Source of the DNA: Branchiostoma floridae
Taxonomy: Eukaryota; Chordata; Leptocardii; Amphioxiformes; Branchiostomatidae
Reading direction: 5' to 3'
Length of the DNA stretch: 26,253 nucleotides
Assembly: GCF_000003815.2 (NCBI RefSeq)
Contig: NC_049993.1
Coordinates: forward strand, 3,449,717-3,475,969
The notes under the pieces are model-generated. The model was not told where the DNA came from. It worked only from the letters and a program-made list of their open reading frames with translations, and ran no database searches. Each line of letters begins with the position of its first letter. The first letter of the stretch is position 1. Below, piece by piece: positions 8,640 to 18,974 of the stretch. The position numbers and the translations under genes are program-made.

Positions 8640-9920
8640 TGTCTGTTTGTAGAAGACCACCATAACTCTAGAACGCCTGGGTGGATTGTATTGATATTCG
8701 GTATGTGGGTAGGTCTTTTGGGTCCCCTAGCGGCCTGTTACGGTACTGCAGCGGAACTTCCTGGTTTGATATCTCGAGTTCTGGACATGTCGCGGCTATG
8801 AATTTTAAGTTGTAGACAGCTTTTGATGCCGTGAGTAAGTGGTATAGGTTTGGGCCCCCTAGCGGCTTGTTTTGGAACTGCAGGACAGGTGTAGTGTCAG
8901 ACTTTGAAAGGGAATAACTCAAGAAGGGGTTGACGGATTGTTATGATTTTTAGTATGTGGATAGGTTACGTGATGCTTCATATAATTCTATATCAATTAT
9001 GCAGATTGGAAGCTAATTTGCATAATTGATTGGAAAATCGTCTAAACATGCTCAGTTCAATTATAGGACCATTGCAACATGTGACCTTTGTAACTTAAAA
9101 AGAGAATATTGATAGATATATATTGTGCAAAATAAAGACCTAATTTTGCATAATTAATGAGAAAATGCTTTCATGTCATTGTGGTAAATGGCGGGAATTT
9201 CATACTTGTAGCATTTGGAAGTTATGTACAGGTGAACATCGTTGAATATTGATTATGCAAATGAGGTCCTTATTTGCATAAATTATCAGAAAAAGCGACA
9301 AATCCTCCTTTCTTAACATATATTGCGCACGTCTGTTTGGTGAAGGAGATGATCAAGTTATATAATTTATGCAAATGAGAGCCTTATTTGCATAATTAAT
9401 GACGAAGGTATGGGGTCGTGGAACTCTAGTTCAACATGTGTGACTTGCTCTAAGTGGTGCGCCGCATCCGGACCATGAAAAACGGCCGTATCTAGAGGCG
9501 TAAGTGCGCGTATGACTCTACATCAGTTATCAATTCATAGCCGCGTAATAGGACACTCAGTCAAACATATAGCATATGCAATTTAAAAATAGAGAAATAT
9601 AGATAGACATAAAATGATACAAATTGTTATCTAATTTGCATAATCATTGAGAAATTGTTATAATATCAAAGTGGTTGATGATGATAATTTCATTCTTGCA
9701 ACATTTGGCAACTACGATATTTGAACGTTATTAGACATACATCAAGTAAATTAGGGTCTCATTTACATAAATTATTAGAAAATACTACAATAGCTTTCTT
9801 TGCTAAGACTTTGATATTTCTAGCATATTGTTATTTAGCTAGAGAAGATGATCAACTGATGATATGATTTATGTAAATGAAGGTCTGATTTGTAAAATTG
9901 ATGAGAAGCATTCACATTAT
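8640..9920. repeat. Decayed AT-rich repeat array (TTTGCATAATTAATGAGAAA family)
   Basis: The motif TTTGCATAATTAATGAGAAA, with variation, recurs near 9015, 9143, 9271, 9385, 9633, 9763 and 9888, mostly 114-129 bases apart. The 5' part carries CCCCTAGCGGC twice (8727 and 8857) and a block with TTGACGGATTGTTATGATTT. Related sequence recurs at 12880-13240, 16140-16500 and 21880-22300, so this is a dispersed family. No coding capacity is seen. Confidence 0.65.
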
Positions 9921-11532
9921 TAGTTCACCCTTCACTCACAAGAGAACCCCTTTTGACAGCAATCCTCTCTAAACATTAATCGCCAGGCGAATGGAATACG
10001 ACTATTAAAACCCATTGATAACAACAATCCTTAATATTTATAAACAATAAAACCGTCGCCATGGCAATAATTTTAATTGCCACACTTTTTATTATTAAAC
10101 TTAACACTAACCCCATTAAATTCCTTTCATCCCGAAATCAAGGCACAGAGCTGGGGTGTGCTCAATATTGCGTGTGACCTGGAAACTGTGAATAAAGCAG
10201 GTCTAACATATTTTTTAGAGCGCTAGCTATGCAGAACTGTGTATCAATGTCACCGTCACAGCCATAATTCTGATACCAACTTCTAGTGGTAGCGCTGAAT
10301 CCGGAACCGCTTTTGGTTGGTCGCTAAGGTACTGCTCAAAGTTGACAAGAAAAGTGTGTCTCAAGTACTAAACTCAACATAGCTACATGTAAAAAGGACT
10401 CATATGGCTCATTCAGATACAATTTCTTGAACAACTTTACGTTATTTTAAAATGTGTGGTCTAAATCCCATTCAATGTTGAGAGCACCTAGGCACTGCTT
10501 CATGCACGAGGTGCTCAGTTAACAAATGAATTGAATTGTGGGAGGGGTCACTCAGAATGAGATTGGGCGAATTTCTACTCGATCGACTAGCAACTACACG
10601 TGCGTTTATCTTGTAAATCATAGCTATAGATTGTGGCTACAAGCAGAAGATGTTTCTTCAGGTAAGTAGCACTGGCGATGTCTCACCATCCGGCATCACA
10701 TGTCATAGCTGAATGCTACAATCCAAAGAAAAAAAAAACAGTCACTGTGATAACTTTAAAGCCAACATCTTATGAAATTAGTCTTGTCAATTTCCACAGA
10801 TAAAAAGTAAATAATGATAACTTTATCTAACACTTGACATAGTTGATTGCGAAGAAATAATAAATTTAAGATACTGAAGCAGTTAGGTAAAGTGGTTGAA
10901 ATAGCTCCTGACACAGAATTGATGAGCTTTAGCGTTTGATTGCCAGCCACCAAAATAAAACGTTACTTGATATTATAATTATCATGTTTTCTGGTAATAG
11001 TATCATTCTAGGAACACAGACGTTTGCGCCGAATCTACACACTTATTGTATAATTCAACAACAAAAAATCCAACATCATACTTCTAGCACTTGATTCCTG
11101 TCGTCAGGTAATTGAATTAAACGTTGATTATACTTTCATAACATCATTTTGAACACGCCAGCTGGTTCAGAACTAGGGTAATGAGGCTTCTTTAACGACC
11201 CTGGTATGAAGCGTACAGTTTCAATTTATCTCGGTAACCTACAATTAAAAGATGCTACAACATACGCTTTGTTTTTGCCACGAAAGTATCGGTGGCTTCG
11301 AATTGACTGCTCTGGTCGGCGTGACGTCATCGTAGTAATTATCAACATTTGATTAAATTACCTTGCGGCAGGTATCAAGAGCTGGGAGTATGATCTTCAA
11401 GGGTTTAATATTTAATAGCATCAGAGGTTTTGCTGTTGTGCAAATGTCTATGTTTATTGACTAATTCTATAACGAAATACAATTTACAACAACGCTGTAA
11501 TTTGGTATCATTGGTGAAGTCTACTTACGAAG

Positions 11533-11542
11533 TTTATTTATT
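11533..11542 (-). terminator. Poly(A) signal of peptide gene A
   Basis: Overlapping AATAAATAAA on the minus strand lies about 175 bases past the TAA stop of peptide gene A, a suitable place for its 3' end. Clear equivalents are not seen after genes B and C. Confidence 0.5.
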
Positions 11543-11716
11543 TATGATGCATGTTGATAGGACTTAAATGATATAATCTGTATCTCTTTTATATTTCATC
11601 AGACCCTTATCTCTTTGGTCATACAGAAAAATAAGATATAATCTAAGGTTCAGATGAATCAAACAATACATTCTTCTGTAAATCTTGTATCCATACCAAT
11701 GTCAGAAAAGAGGACG

Positions 11717-12534
11717 TTATGGGGCCTCGTTTTCGTTTGCCTCATTCAGTATCTCCATCAAAGGCACATCTGTAAAAACACGAAAAACAAAACGGCAGAT
11801 GTACACATTATTTATTTATCCGGATCACGCCCTTCTTTAAATCAGACTAACATTTTTTTAAGAATGACAATTAATTACAATTTATTACAAATGTGGTGCG
11901 AACATTCCTGTTGTTGCGTATGTACACATATGATAAGCACGCACTAATGACAAGCTTGTCGTGTCACCTCTGCTGTTCGCAATAAGTGTGGTATGTTCTT
12001 GACATGCAGCTAGACTTGTAAACATATTAGGCCTGACAAATACACTGACCATCCAATGAAACAATATGCTAAATTAACACAGCATTCCGTCAAGTAGTTA
12101 AAGTCAACCTCTTACCTTTAAAAAAAGGAGCCACAGACATTACGCAATTTGGCCAGTGCCAGAGTGACATACCAGTACCAAGAAATAGTTATGTATGCAA
12201 AACTCTATGTGTGCAGCGTGGCAAATCTTGGTAATAACTAAGAAAAGTGACCACATATGCTTTAAACAATTCAAGTATATGTATGTCCATTAACCGTGCA
12301 AATTTATACCCTCTTAGCCGGTAATAAATCTAGTTTGGTATAAGTCTTAGTACTGTTACCTGCTCCCAGGTCTCGTGGTTTACGCTCTGCTGCAGCTGGG
12401 ATAAAGTCCTCTTTGTGATATTTGCAGAACGGGGGGCAGCAAAACGGGGGGCACCATACAGCTTCAACAACACCACCAGGCACCATGGCCACCAACACGA
12501 TCAACAGGAGCAGGACTTTCATGGTTCCTTTCAT
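11717..12534 (-). CDS. Secreted cysteine-rich peptide A (two exons, 75 aa)
   Basis: Exon 1 is 12534-12360 and exon 2 is 11769-11717, with a 590-base intron (GCAG|GTAACA ... TTTTTACAG). The precursor has a signal peptide (about residues 1-25, core VLLLLIVLVAM), then WCPPFCCPPFCK with Cys28, 32, 33 and 37 as the only cysteines, an acidic/basic linker ending ERKPRDLGA, and an exon 2 tail ILNEANENEAP. Four cysteines could form two disulfides. Secretion is inferred from the signal peptide. If the intron is ignored the frame reads on 18 codons past the donor to a TAA at 12306-12304, but that stretch is not conserved in the paralogues. The sequence ACTTGTAG just before the start (12542-12549) is conserved in all three genes and looks like the acceptor of a 5' UTR intron. 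I do not recognise the family. Confidence 0.8.
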
Positions 12535-12879
12535 CTTTCACCTACAAGTACATTCATGGAAGGGTTTAGGTCCTGGAGCGCTGATGACTTGACTTGGCAT
12601 ACAATACAGAGATAGAGTGTCCGATAGGTCACTTGTGAGCAACGCCATACTGGTTATGCGTTGACAAGGTCCGACTAATCTTAGGAATGGTAGTCTCCAA
12701 GCAGAAATAAGGATCCTGCTCATTCACGGTGTTATGCGCCGCAAATTCTTTGCAAAGTTTAATACTATTTTCAAGTACTGCACCTTGTATTGTGAACTGT
12801 TTTAAAGTGCGTGTGAGTATAATTCGAGAAGCCTTTCATGAATCCTCCATGGATATTAAGTAGGCAGGTAGGGATCAGT

Positions 12880-13240
12880 AAAACAAACTTCAAGTTCGAT
12901 AATGGGTCCCCGGTTTTTTTTTTAGGTACTACGTATTGGAACTTCAGTTTTTGATATCTCGTGACGTGATTTCTAGTAGTAACTAGCTCTCGCGAAGGAG
13001 AATAAATGCTATTATTTTTAGCCTCCTAGCTGCTTTGGAGGCTAGAATTGGCCACTGCAAGCCAATTGTGTTTAAAAGTTTCAGAGGATAATGAATCAAC
13101 GTGTTGACAGATCGCCTTGATATTTGGTATGTAGATAACCTAAGTGATGACGCACATAATAAGATGCTTATTATGCAAATAAAGAGATAAGTTGTATAAT
13201 CAATCACTATAATCACTATAAAGTTCCATAATGTGTTTTT
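12880..13240. repeat. Dispersed repeat 5' of peptide gene A
   Basis: It contains TTGATATCTCGTGACGTGAT, TAGCCTCCTAG and CGTGTTGACAGATCG then TTGATATTTGG, ending with TTATGCAAATAAAGA. It aligns with 16140-16500 and is related to the 8640-9920 family. It was evidently duplicated together with the peptide gene. Confidence 0.65.
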
Positions 13241-14370
13241 GTCTGTATTATATTGCTACCCTATCAACCGGCTTTTATTAAGCTTTACACCGACCCTGCT
13301 AAACTCCTTCCATCCAGAAGTCACGGCATAATGCTGAAATGTTCACATAAAGCTGGTCTAGCATGTACCAAACTGTGTATCATTGTCGCAGTCACAGTTT
13401 TCATGCCAACAAATTGTGGTACCGCTGAATCTTACTCCGCTTCGGGTTGGTAACTTCGGTACCGCGCAAAGTTGACAAGAAAGCTGTGTCTCAAGTACTG
13501 AACTCAGCATAGCTTCATGTAAACAGGCTCATACAGCCAGCCTTCAAATACACTTTCTTAAACAACTGTACATACTTTTAGCATTTGTGATCTAAATCTC
13601 ATCCATTGTTGAGAGCACCTAGGCAGTGCTGTAACCGGGTGCTCAGTTAACAAATGAATTAAATTGTGGGAGGGGACACTCAGAATGCGATTAGGCGAAT
13701 TTCTACTTGATCGCCTAGCAACTACAAGTGCACGAGCGTTCATCATTGTAAATCATAGATTGTGGCTACAAGCAGATAGAATATCTCTCGGGTAAGTAGC
13801 ACTGGCGATGTCTCACCATCCGGCAACAGTAGTCGCAGCTAACGTAGCAATCTAAAAAAGTGCAGTGATAAAATTGATGTCAACAAATACATTTGGCAAA
13901 AGTTGTCTCTTTTTTCAAGATATACGCATACATTGCAGAAAACATTATTTGAAATCCAGATAAAATGGTTAATTGCGAACAAACGATGGATATAGTCATT
14001 ATTAGAATACTGCAGCAATTAGGCAAACTGTCTGAAATATGTGTCTTTAAGCCCCTATCGTACAGCTGACGAAACTTCGTCGTGGGATCGCGTGAGGGTC
14101 CCTGACTTTGAAGTCGACAGTCTAGCTATTACGTAATGTGGCGTAATAAATCACATGACAGGATCAGTGACCTGTGAACCTCGGTCAACCTTTGAATTTT
14201 TGAAATGTTCGAGAGGGCTAAGGGCGTATTAATGCAAATATATTTATGAATTTAGAGCTCCAAGACTCTTCGGCATATCGATTTTCGTGCTGTTTTACAC
14301 TCAGGGAAAAATAGTTTTGGATAAATTCTCCACAGTACCTACTGCTGCGTGTGCTGTATCTACGTCAATA

Positions 14371-15133
14371 TCAGAAAAGAGGACGCTGTGGGGCCTCTCT
14401 TTCGTATGCCTCATTCACTGTCTTGATCGAAGCTTCATCTGCAAAAACACGAATGAAACATGGCTGATATACACATTATTTATAACAACCCCCATAATGT
14501 CAGATGAACCCATTAAAAGAAATTTGACAATTGATGGCAAAGGTGGCGCAAACATCCCTGTTGTTACGTATGTACACCCCTGCTCTTTGCGATAAGTGTA
14601 CTGTGATCGATCTTTACCTGCAGCTAGATTTTTCAACATATGTTGCAAGAACAATACACCTTTAAAGAATCGATATACTAAATAAACACAACATGCCTGT
14701 CAAGTGGTCAAATTCAAACTCATACCTCAGGATCCACAGAAATCGCGCAATAGGGCATAGTGCCAGACTATGGTGCCATGGAAACCATGAAATGGCTATG
14801 TATGCAAAATTCCAAGTCGGCAGCATTGCAAATCTTGGTAATAAAGGCGACCACACACTACACCGAGCCCTCCAAGTATATTTATGTCCTTTAACCGTGC
14901 AAATTTATGCCTTTCTTATTTGGTTATATTTCCAGTACGTCATATGTCGTTGTTCAAGTACCTGCGCCCAGGTCCCGTGGGTTGTGCTCTGCTGCAGCTG
15001 GGTTAAAGTCCTCATCATGATCTTTGCAGAATGGGGGGCAACAAACCGGGGGGCACCATTGGCCAACAACACCATCAGGCATCATGGCCACCAACACGAT
15101 CAACAGGAGAAGGACATTTATGGTTCCTTTCAT
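14371..15133 (-). CDS. Secreted cysteine-rich peptide B (two exons, 79 aa)
   Basis: Exon 1 is 15133-14962 and exon 2 is 14438-14371. Donor GCGCAG|GTACTT and acceptor CGTGTTTTTGCAG are phase 1, as in gene A; the intron is 523 bases. Signal peptide core NVLLLLIVLVAMM is followed by QWCPPVCCPPFCK (Cys27, 31, 32, 36), a linker with NPAAAEHNPRDLGA, and an exon 2 tail with TVNEAYEREAPQRPLF. Without splicing the frame ends two codons past the donor, which is strong support for the intron. The probable mature N-terminus is Gln, which could cyclise (inference). The gene shares its leader, cysteine core and PRDL linker with gene A. Function unknown. Confidence 0.8.
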
Positions 15134-15186
15134 CTTTCACCTACAAGTACATTTCATGAAAGGGTTAAGGATCCTGGAGTGCTGAC

Positions 15187-15880
15187 GCAACATCAATACG
15201 TCATATCTACGGTAGTAAAAAAAGAGAAGAACTCTTTGCAATGCAGGCATACTTTCTTCGTTATGCTTAGTTTTTTTACGGAACTAAAATAGCCTTAATG
15301 ATCACATTTACATGTCTGCACAACAAAATATAAAGTTATAAAACCGCCGTCGCACAGAGCCGACCATGGCCTACCAACCATGGCCAAACTATGGTTAGAA
15401 CTTGCGAGTAAATCGGCGAGGTCGCCTACTCGTTTTTTTATAGTCTTGTACAGAAACTAATTATTAATTTTGATGTATGAAACTCCGAAAAAGTCTCTTT
15501 TGACAAATCTTAATAGGAGTGAATCGGAGCTAGAATAGAACAGATTTTTCCAAACCAGCGTTCGTTGGTGGGGACAGGTTGCGACCACTGAGCAAAGGTG
15601 AAAGTCATGAATACGTGCTTTGTATTAGTGCGTTACCGTCTCCGTCATCAAGCAAACCATTGTTTACATATTACACTGCCTAATTCATCTACGCACAAAA
15701 ATATCATAGACATAACCAATAAAACCTACCTGGGAATTGGTTCAGCCGTCCAATGGTTTTGCGAAAGGGTTAAGTGACGAGTTTTGTATGTAGTAGTTAC
15801 CAAACGTTTGCTACCTACGAGCGACAAAAGTGTGTGCCAATGCGAACTGTACACACTATGCAATGCGAAACTTTGCCATG
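15187..15880. mobile_element. About 0.7 kb insertion in unit 2, absent from unit 1
   Basis: Unit 1 reads directly from CTGGAGCGCTGATGAC into TTGGCATACAATACAGAGAT, whereas unit 2 has about 690 bases between the matching sequences. Part of the insert (about 15275-15395) aligns with 19305-19404 plus 19738-19765, including ATAAAACCGC, CAGAG, CGACC and CCAACCAT, so it is itself a repeated sequence. No terminal inverted repeat or coding content was recognised. Confidence 0.55.
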
Positions 15881-16139
15881 ACCTGGCATACAAAGCAGAG
15901 ATAGAGTGTATGATAGGTCTATTTAGTCACTTGTGATCAACGTCGTACTGGCTATGGGTAAACAAGGTCCGACTAATGTTAGAAATGGTATTGTCCATGC
16001 AGAAGTAGGATCCTGCTCCTTCACGGTGTTATGCGCCTCAATTTTTTTACAAAATTTAATACTATTTTCAAGTACTGCACCATGTATTGGGAACTGATTG
16101 AAGTGCGTGTGAGTATAATTCGAGAAGCCTTTCATGGAT

Positions 16140-16500
16140 AGGTAGGGATCAGGAAAATAAACTTCAAGTTCGATAATGGGTCCCCGAGGGTTTTTTTAGG
16201 TACTGCATTGGAACTTCAGTTTTTGTTATCTCGTGACGTGATTTCTAGTAGTAACTAGCTCCAATCAAAGAGAATAAGTGCTGTGAGTTTTAGCCTCCTA
16301 GTAGCTTTGTACGCTACAATTAGCCACTGCAGGCCAATTGTGTTTCAAAGTTTCAGAGGAGAATAAATCAAGAACGTGTTGACAGATCGTCTTGATATGT
16401 GGCATGTGGATACCCCAAGTGATGACGCACATCTGCTTATTAGGCAAATAAAGATATAATTTGTATAATCAATGACAGAATTTCCATAGTGTATTTTCTG
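16140..16500. repeat. Dispersed repeat 5' of peptide gene B
   Basis: Counterpart of 12880-13240: TAATGGGTCCCCG, TATCTCGTGACGTGATTTCT, TAGCCTCCTAG and CGTGTTGACAGATCG appear in the same order. It marks the junction between units 2 and 3. Confidence 0.65.
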
Positions 16501-16532
16501 TATCATATTGCTACCCTATGAACCGGTACGGT

Positions 16533-16656
16533 ATACTGTAAATGCATTTAGGTTCGCGGGGATTTAATTTCGCGGTAGCGGGAACAAGGACTTTTCGCGG
16601 TGGTTTTAAGTTCTCGGTGAACATTAATCCACCGCGAACATTTCTGCATTTACAGT
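16533..16656. mobile_element. MITE with TACTGTAAATGCA inverted ends, copy 1
   Basis: The left end TACTGTAAATGCATTTAGGT is matched by GCATTTACAGTA at the right, and the interior is a GC-rich near-palindrome with TTCGCGG and CCGCGAA. It lies in about 170 bases present in unit 3 but missing at the same point of unit 2 (CAACCGG|CTTTTATT at 13265-13276). It is short and noncoding, typical of the inverted-repeat miniature elements of lancelet genomes. Confidence 0.75.
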
Positions 16657-17556
16657 ATTCATTGACACAATGAGACACTGCGTCCATCCATGCCAACATT
16701 GCATTGCTTTTATTAAGCTTTACACCGACCAACTACTTTCAACCAGAAGCCACGGCACAGTGCTGAGACTTTCACATAAAGTTGGTCTAGCATGTACCAA
16801 ATTGTGTATCATTGTCGCATTGTCCATGCCAACTACTTGTGGGACCGCTGAATCCTGATCCTTTTCGGGTTGGTTGGTTGGTTGGTTGTTTAGGTACCGC
16901 GTAAAGTTGTCAAGAAAAATGTGTCTCAAGTACTGAACTCAACATAGCTACATGTAAACAGGATCATATGGCTCATTCAGATACACTTACTTGAACACAT
17001 TTACGTTCTTTTGGAATGTGTAGTCTAAATCTCATATCATGTTGAGAGCACCTAGTCACTGCTTTGCGCCGTAACCGGTTGCTTAATTAACAAATGAGTA
17101 CAATTGTGGGAGGGGAGATTTGTGCTTGTGCAAGTTCTACTTGACCACCTAGCAACTACAAGTGCACGAGCGTTCATCTAGTAAATCATAGATAGTGGTT
17201 ATAAGCAGAAGATCTCTCATGTAAATAGCACTGGCGATGTCTCAACATCCGGTAGCAGTTGGTCGCAGCAAACGCAGCATTCTAAGAAGAAGGCAGTGGT
17301 GGAATAGATGTAAAACATATATTTGGTAAAAGTTCTTTTCGTCTTTTTTAAAGATAATAGGCATACATTATATGATTGATTTAAAAATCCAGTCTAGCTA
17401 TAGCGGACTTTTGACCTATAAATCACAGGACCAACTCAGTGACCTGTAAACCTCAGTCAACCTTTAAATTTCCACAATATTAAAGAAAATGACGGGCGTA
17501 TTGCTGTCAAAAATGTTTATGAACTTAGAGCTCAAGGTTCTCCAGCATATCGATTA

Positions 17557-17757
17557 CTGTAAATGCATTTAAGTTCTCGGGGATTTAATTTCGCGGTAGC
17601 GGGAATATTTTTCCCGGTGGTTTTCGCGGTAACACAATAGACTCTATTCTAATACCATAATAGAAAATATTCAAGGTGGTTTTAAGTTCGCGGTAAAGTG
17701 GTCACCGCGACAACCGCGAACATTAATCCACCGCAATCATTTCTGCATTTACAGTAT
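17557..17757. mobile_element. MITE with TACTGTAAATGCA inverted ends, copy 2
   Basis: TACTGTAAATGCATTTAAGT at the left and GCATTTACAGTA at the right; interior words TTCGCGG and CCGCGAA are shared with copy 1, plus about 75 extra bases. Unit 2 keeps the empty site: GGCATATCGATT runs straight into TTCGTGCTGTTTTAC at 14273-14297. The element lies about 75 bases past the stop of peptide gene C, in its probable 3' UTR or flank. Confidence 0.85.
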
Positions 17758-17832
17758 CCTGCTGTTTGACAGTAATAAACACTATTGTATAAAGTCTCCA
17801 CAGTACCTGCTGCTGCGTGTGCTGTATCCACG

Positions 17833-18875
17833 TCAAGGTGAGATAAGAGGACGGTGCGGGGCTCCGTTTTCGTTTGCCTCATTCAATGTCTTGATCGAGG
17901 CAACATCTATTAACACACGAGAAAAATTATTTGGTTATACATATTATCTATTAGGGTCACGTCCCCTTTGAGGTCAGATTTTTCTATTAAAAGAAAATGA
18001 CAATCGATGACGAAATTGACGAACATCCCTGTTCTTCACCCCAACTCTCGTGAGAACTAGGTCAATCCGCGATCAAGATGGACTGATAGCCATCGAAAAT
18101 TTGGAGGTACGTGTGCTTACCTTTAATAACAGTCACTGATTGATGAAAAATTCTATTAACCATCCCTGTTATTGCAAGCCTCAATGGTAACAAGCATGTC
18201 TGGTCAACCCTACTTTTCGCGATAAGTGTGTTGAGTTATTCGCATACAGCTAGATTTTTAAACGCATGAGGCTAGATCAACACACCTCCAAAGAACATTA
18301 GGCTAAATAAACACAGGATGCCTGACAAGTGGGCAAAGTCAAACTCATATCTCGCGAGGCAAGGAAATTGCGCAATTTGGCTGCGTGGCAGAGTGGTAAA
18401 CCACTGTAACATGGCTATGAACAAATTGATATTAAGTGCAGACGTCAGAGTTGAGTTGCGCAGTAGAAAAAAGTACAGTTAGTTTTGTATGGCCAACTAT
18501 TAACTACAACAACAAAAAAGAAAGAATACATCTTGTAATTATACTAATGAAACAATATAGGATAATAAGAAAAAACTCCATACAATCAGGTGGGGCTAAT
18601 CTTCAGTATACCCACTGCGTACTCGATGTATACTGCGTACTTTAACCACGCGAATCATAATGTAAAGGTTTTTTTTCAGTAAGCAATACTTGAAGTGTGT
18701 CATACGTCAAGTGTTTTGTACCTTCCTCGTGCAGGTCTCGTGGTTTGCGCTCTGCTCCAGCTTGGTTAAAGTCCTTATAAAAGACCCCAGCGCATGGAGG
18801 GCAACATGGCTCGCAGGCAATAACACCACCAGGCCCCATGGCCACCAACACGATCAGCAGGAGCAGGAGTTTCAT
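17833..18875 (-). CDS. Secreted cysteine-rich peptide C (two exons, 75 aa)
   Basis: Exon 1 is 18875-18722 and exon 2 is 17906-17833. Donor GAGGAAG|GTACAA and acceptor GTGTTAATAG are phase 1, as in A and B; the intron is 815 bases. Signal peptide core KLLLLLIVLVAM is followed by CEPCCPPCAG (Cys21, 24, 25, 28), so the loops between cysteines are one residue shorter than in A and B. A linker with AERKPRDLHEE and the exon 2 tail TLNEANENGAPHRPLISP complete it. It is the most diverged member in the cysteine core, yet the tail and the AERKPRDL linker are well kept. If the intron is ignored the frame reads on to 18642. The acceptor is pyrimidine-poor, so the exon 2 start is a little less sure than in A and B. 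Confidence 0.77.
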
Positions 18876-18974
18876 AGTTCCTTTCCTTTTTTACCTACAA
18901 GTATATGTATGAAATGTGTATGATAAAAAAAAACTCCACATGCATGACACATTCTTTTACTTCGTGCCAACTAA

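Larger units (their letters stand above)
10085..13245. repeat. Tandem unit 1 of the peptide gene array
   Basis: A roughly 3.2 kb unit. Landmarks shared with units 2 and 3, in the same order, are CTCAAGTACTRAACTCA (10361), GAGCACCTAG then AACAAATGA and GTGGGAGGGG (10480-10550), CACTGGCGATGTCTCA (10670), the exon 2 region (about 11700), GCACGGTTAATGGACAT (12293) and exon 1 (about 12450). The order shows a segmental tandem triplication rather than scattered repeats. Confidence 0.85.
13253..16520. repeat. Tandem unit 2 of the peptide gene array
   Basis: It carries the same ordered landmarks as unit 1: CTCAAGTACTGAACTCA (13491), GAGCACCTAGG and GTGGGAGGGG (13610-13677), CACTGGCGATGTCTCA (13800), exon 2 (14371-14438), GCACGGTTAAAGGACAT (reverse strand, near 14890) and exon 1 (14962-15133). 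Compared with unit 1 it has about 0.7 kb of extra DNA at 15187-15880. Confidence 0.85.
16695..18905. repeat. Tandem unit 3 of the peptide gene array (5' side lost)
   Basis: Landmarks CTCAAGTACTGAACTCA (16927), GAGCACCTAG (17046), GTGGGAGGGG (17107), CACTGGCGATGTCTCA (17230), exon 2 (17833-17906) and exon 1 (18722-18875) follow the order of units 1 and 2. Homology to the others fades just beyond the conserved ACTTGTAG before the start codon, close to the pair of inverted MITEs at 18975-19733. Confidence 0.8.

Noticed and set aside
10651-10670. Perfect plus-strand donor TTCAG|GTAAGT
   Set aside because: Units 2 and 3 change the exon side and the ATG just upstream is not conserved, so a plus-strand gene is not supported.
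14693-15292. Plus-strand 199-codon frame
   Set aside because: It runs antisense through peptide exon 1 of gene B; units 1 and 3 do not keep it open, whereas the minus-strand peptide is conserved in all three.
18378-18402. tRNA A-box-like TGGCAGAGTGGTAAACC
   Set aside because: No B box or acceptor stem follows, and the matching parts of units 1 and 2 do not keep it.
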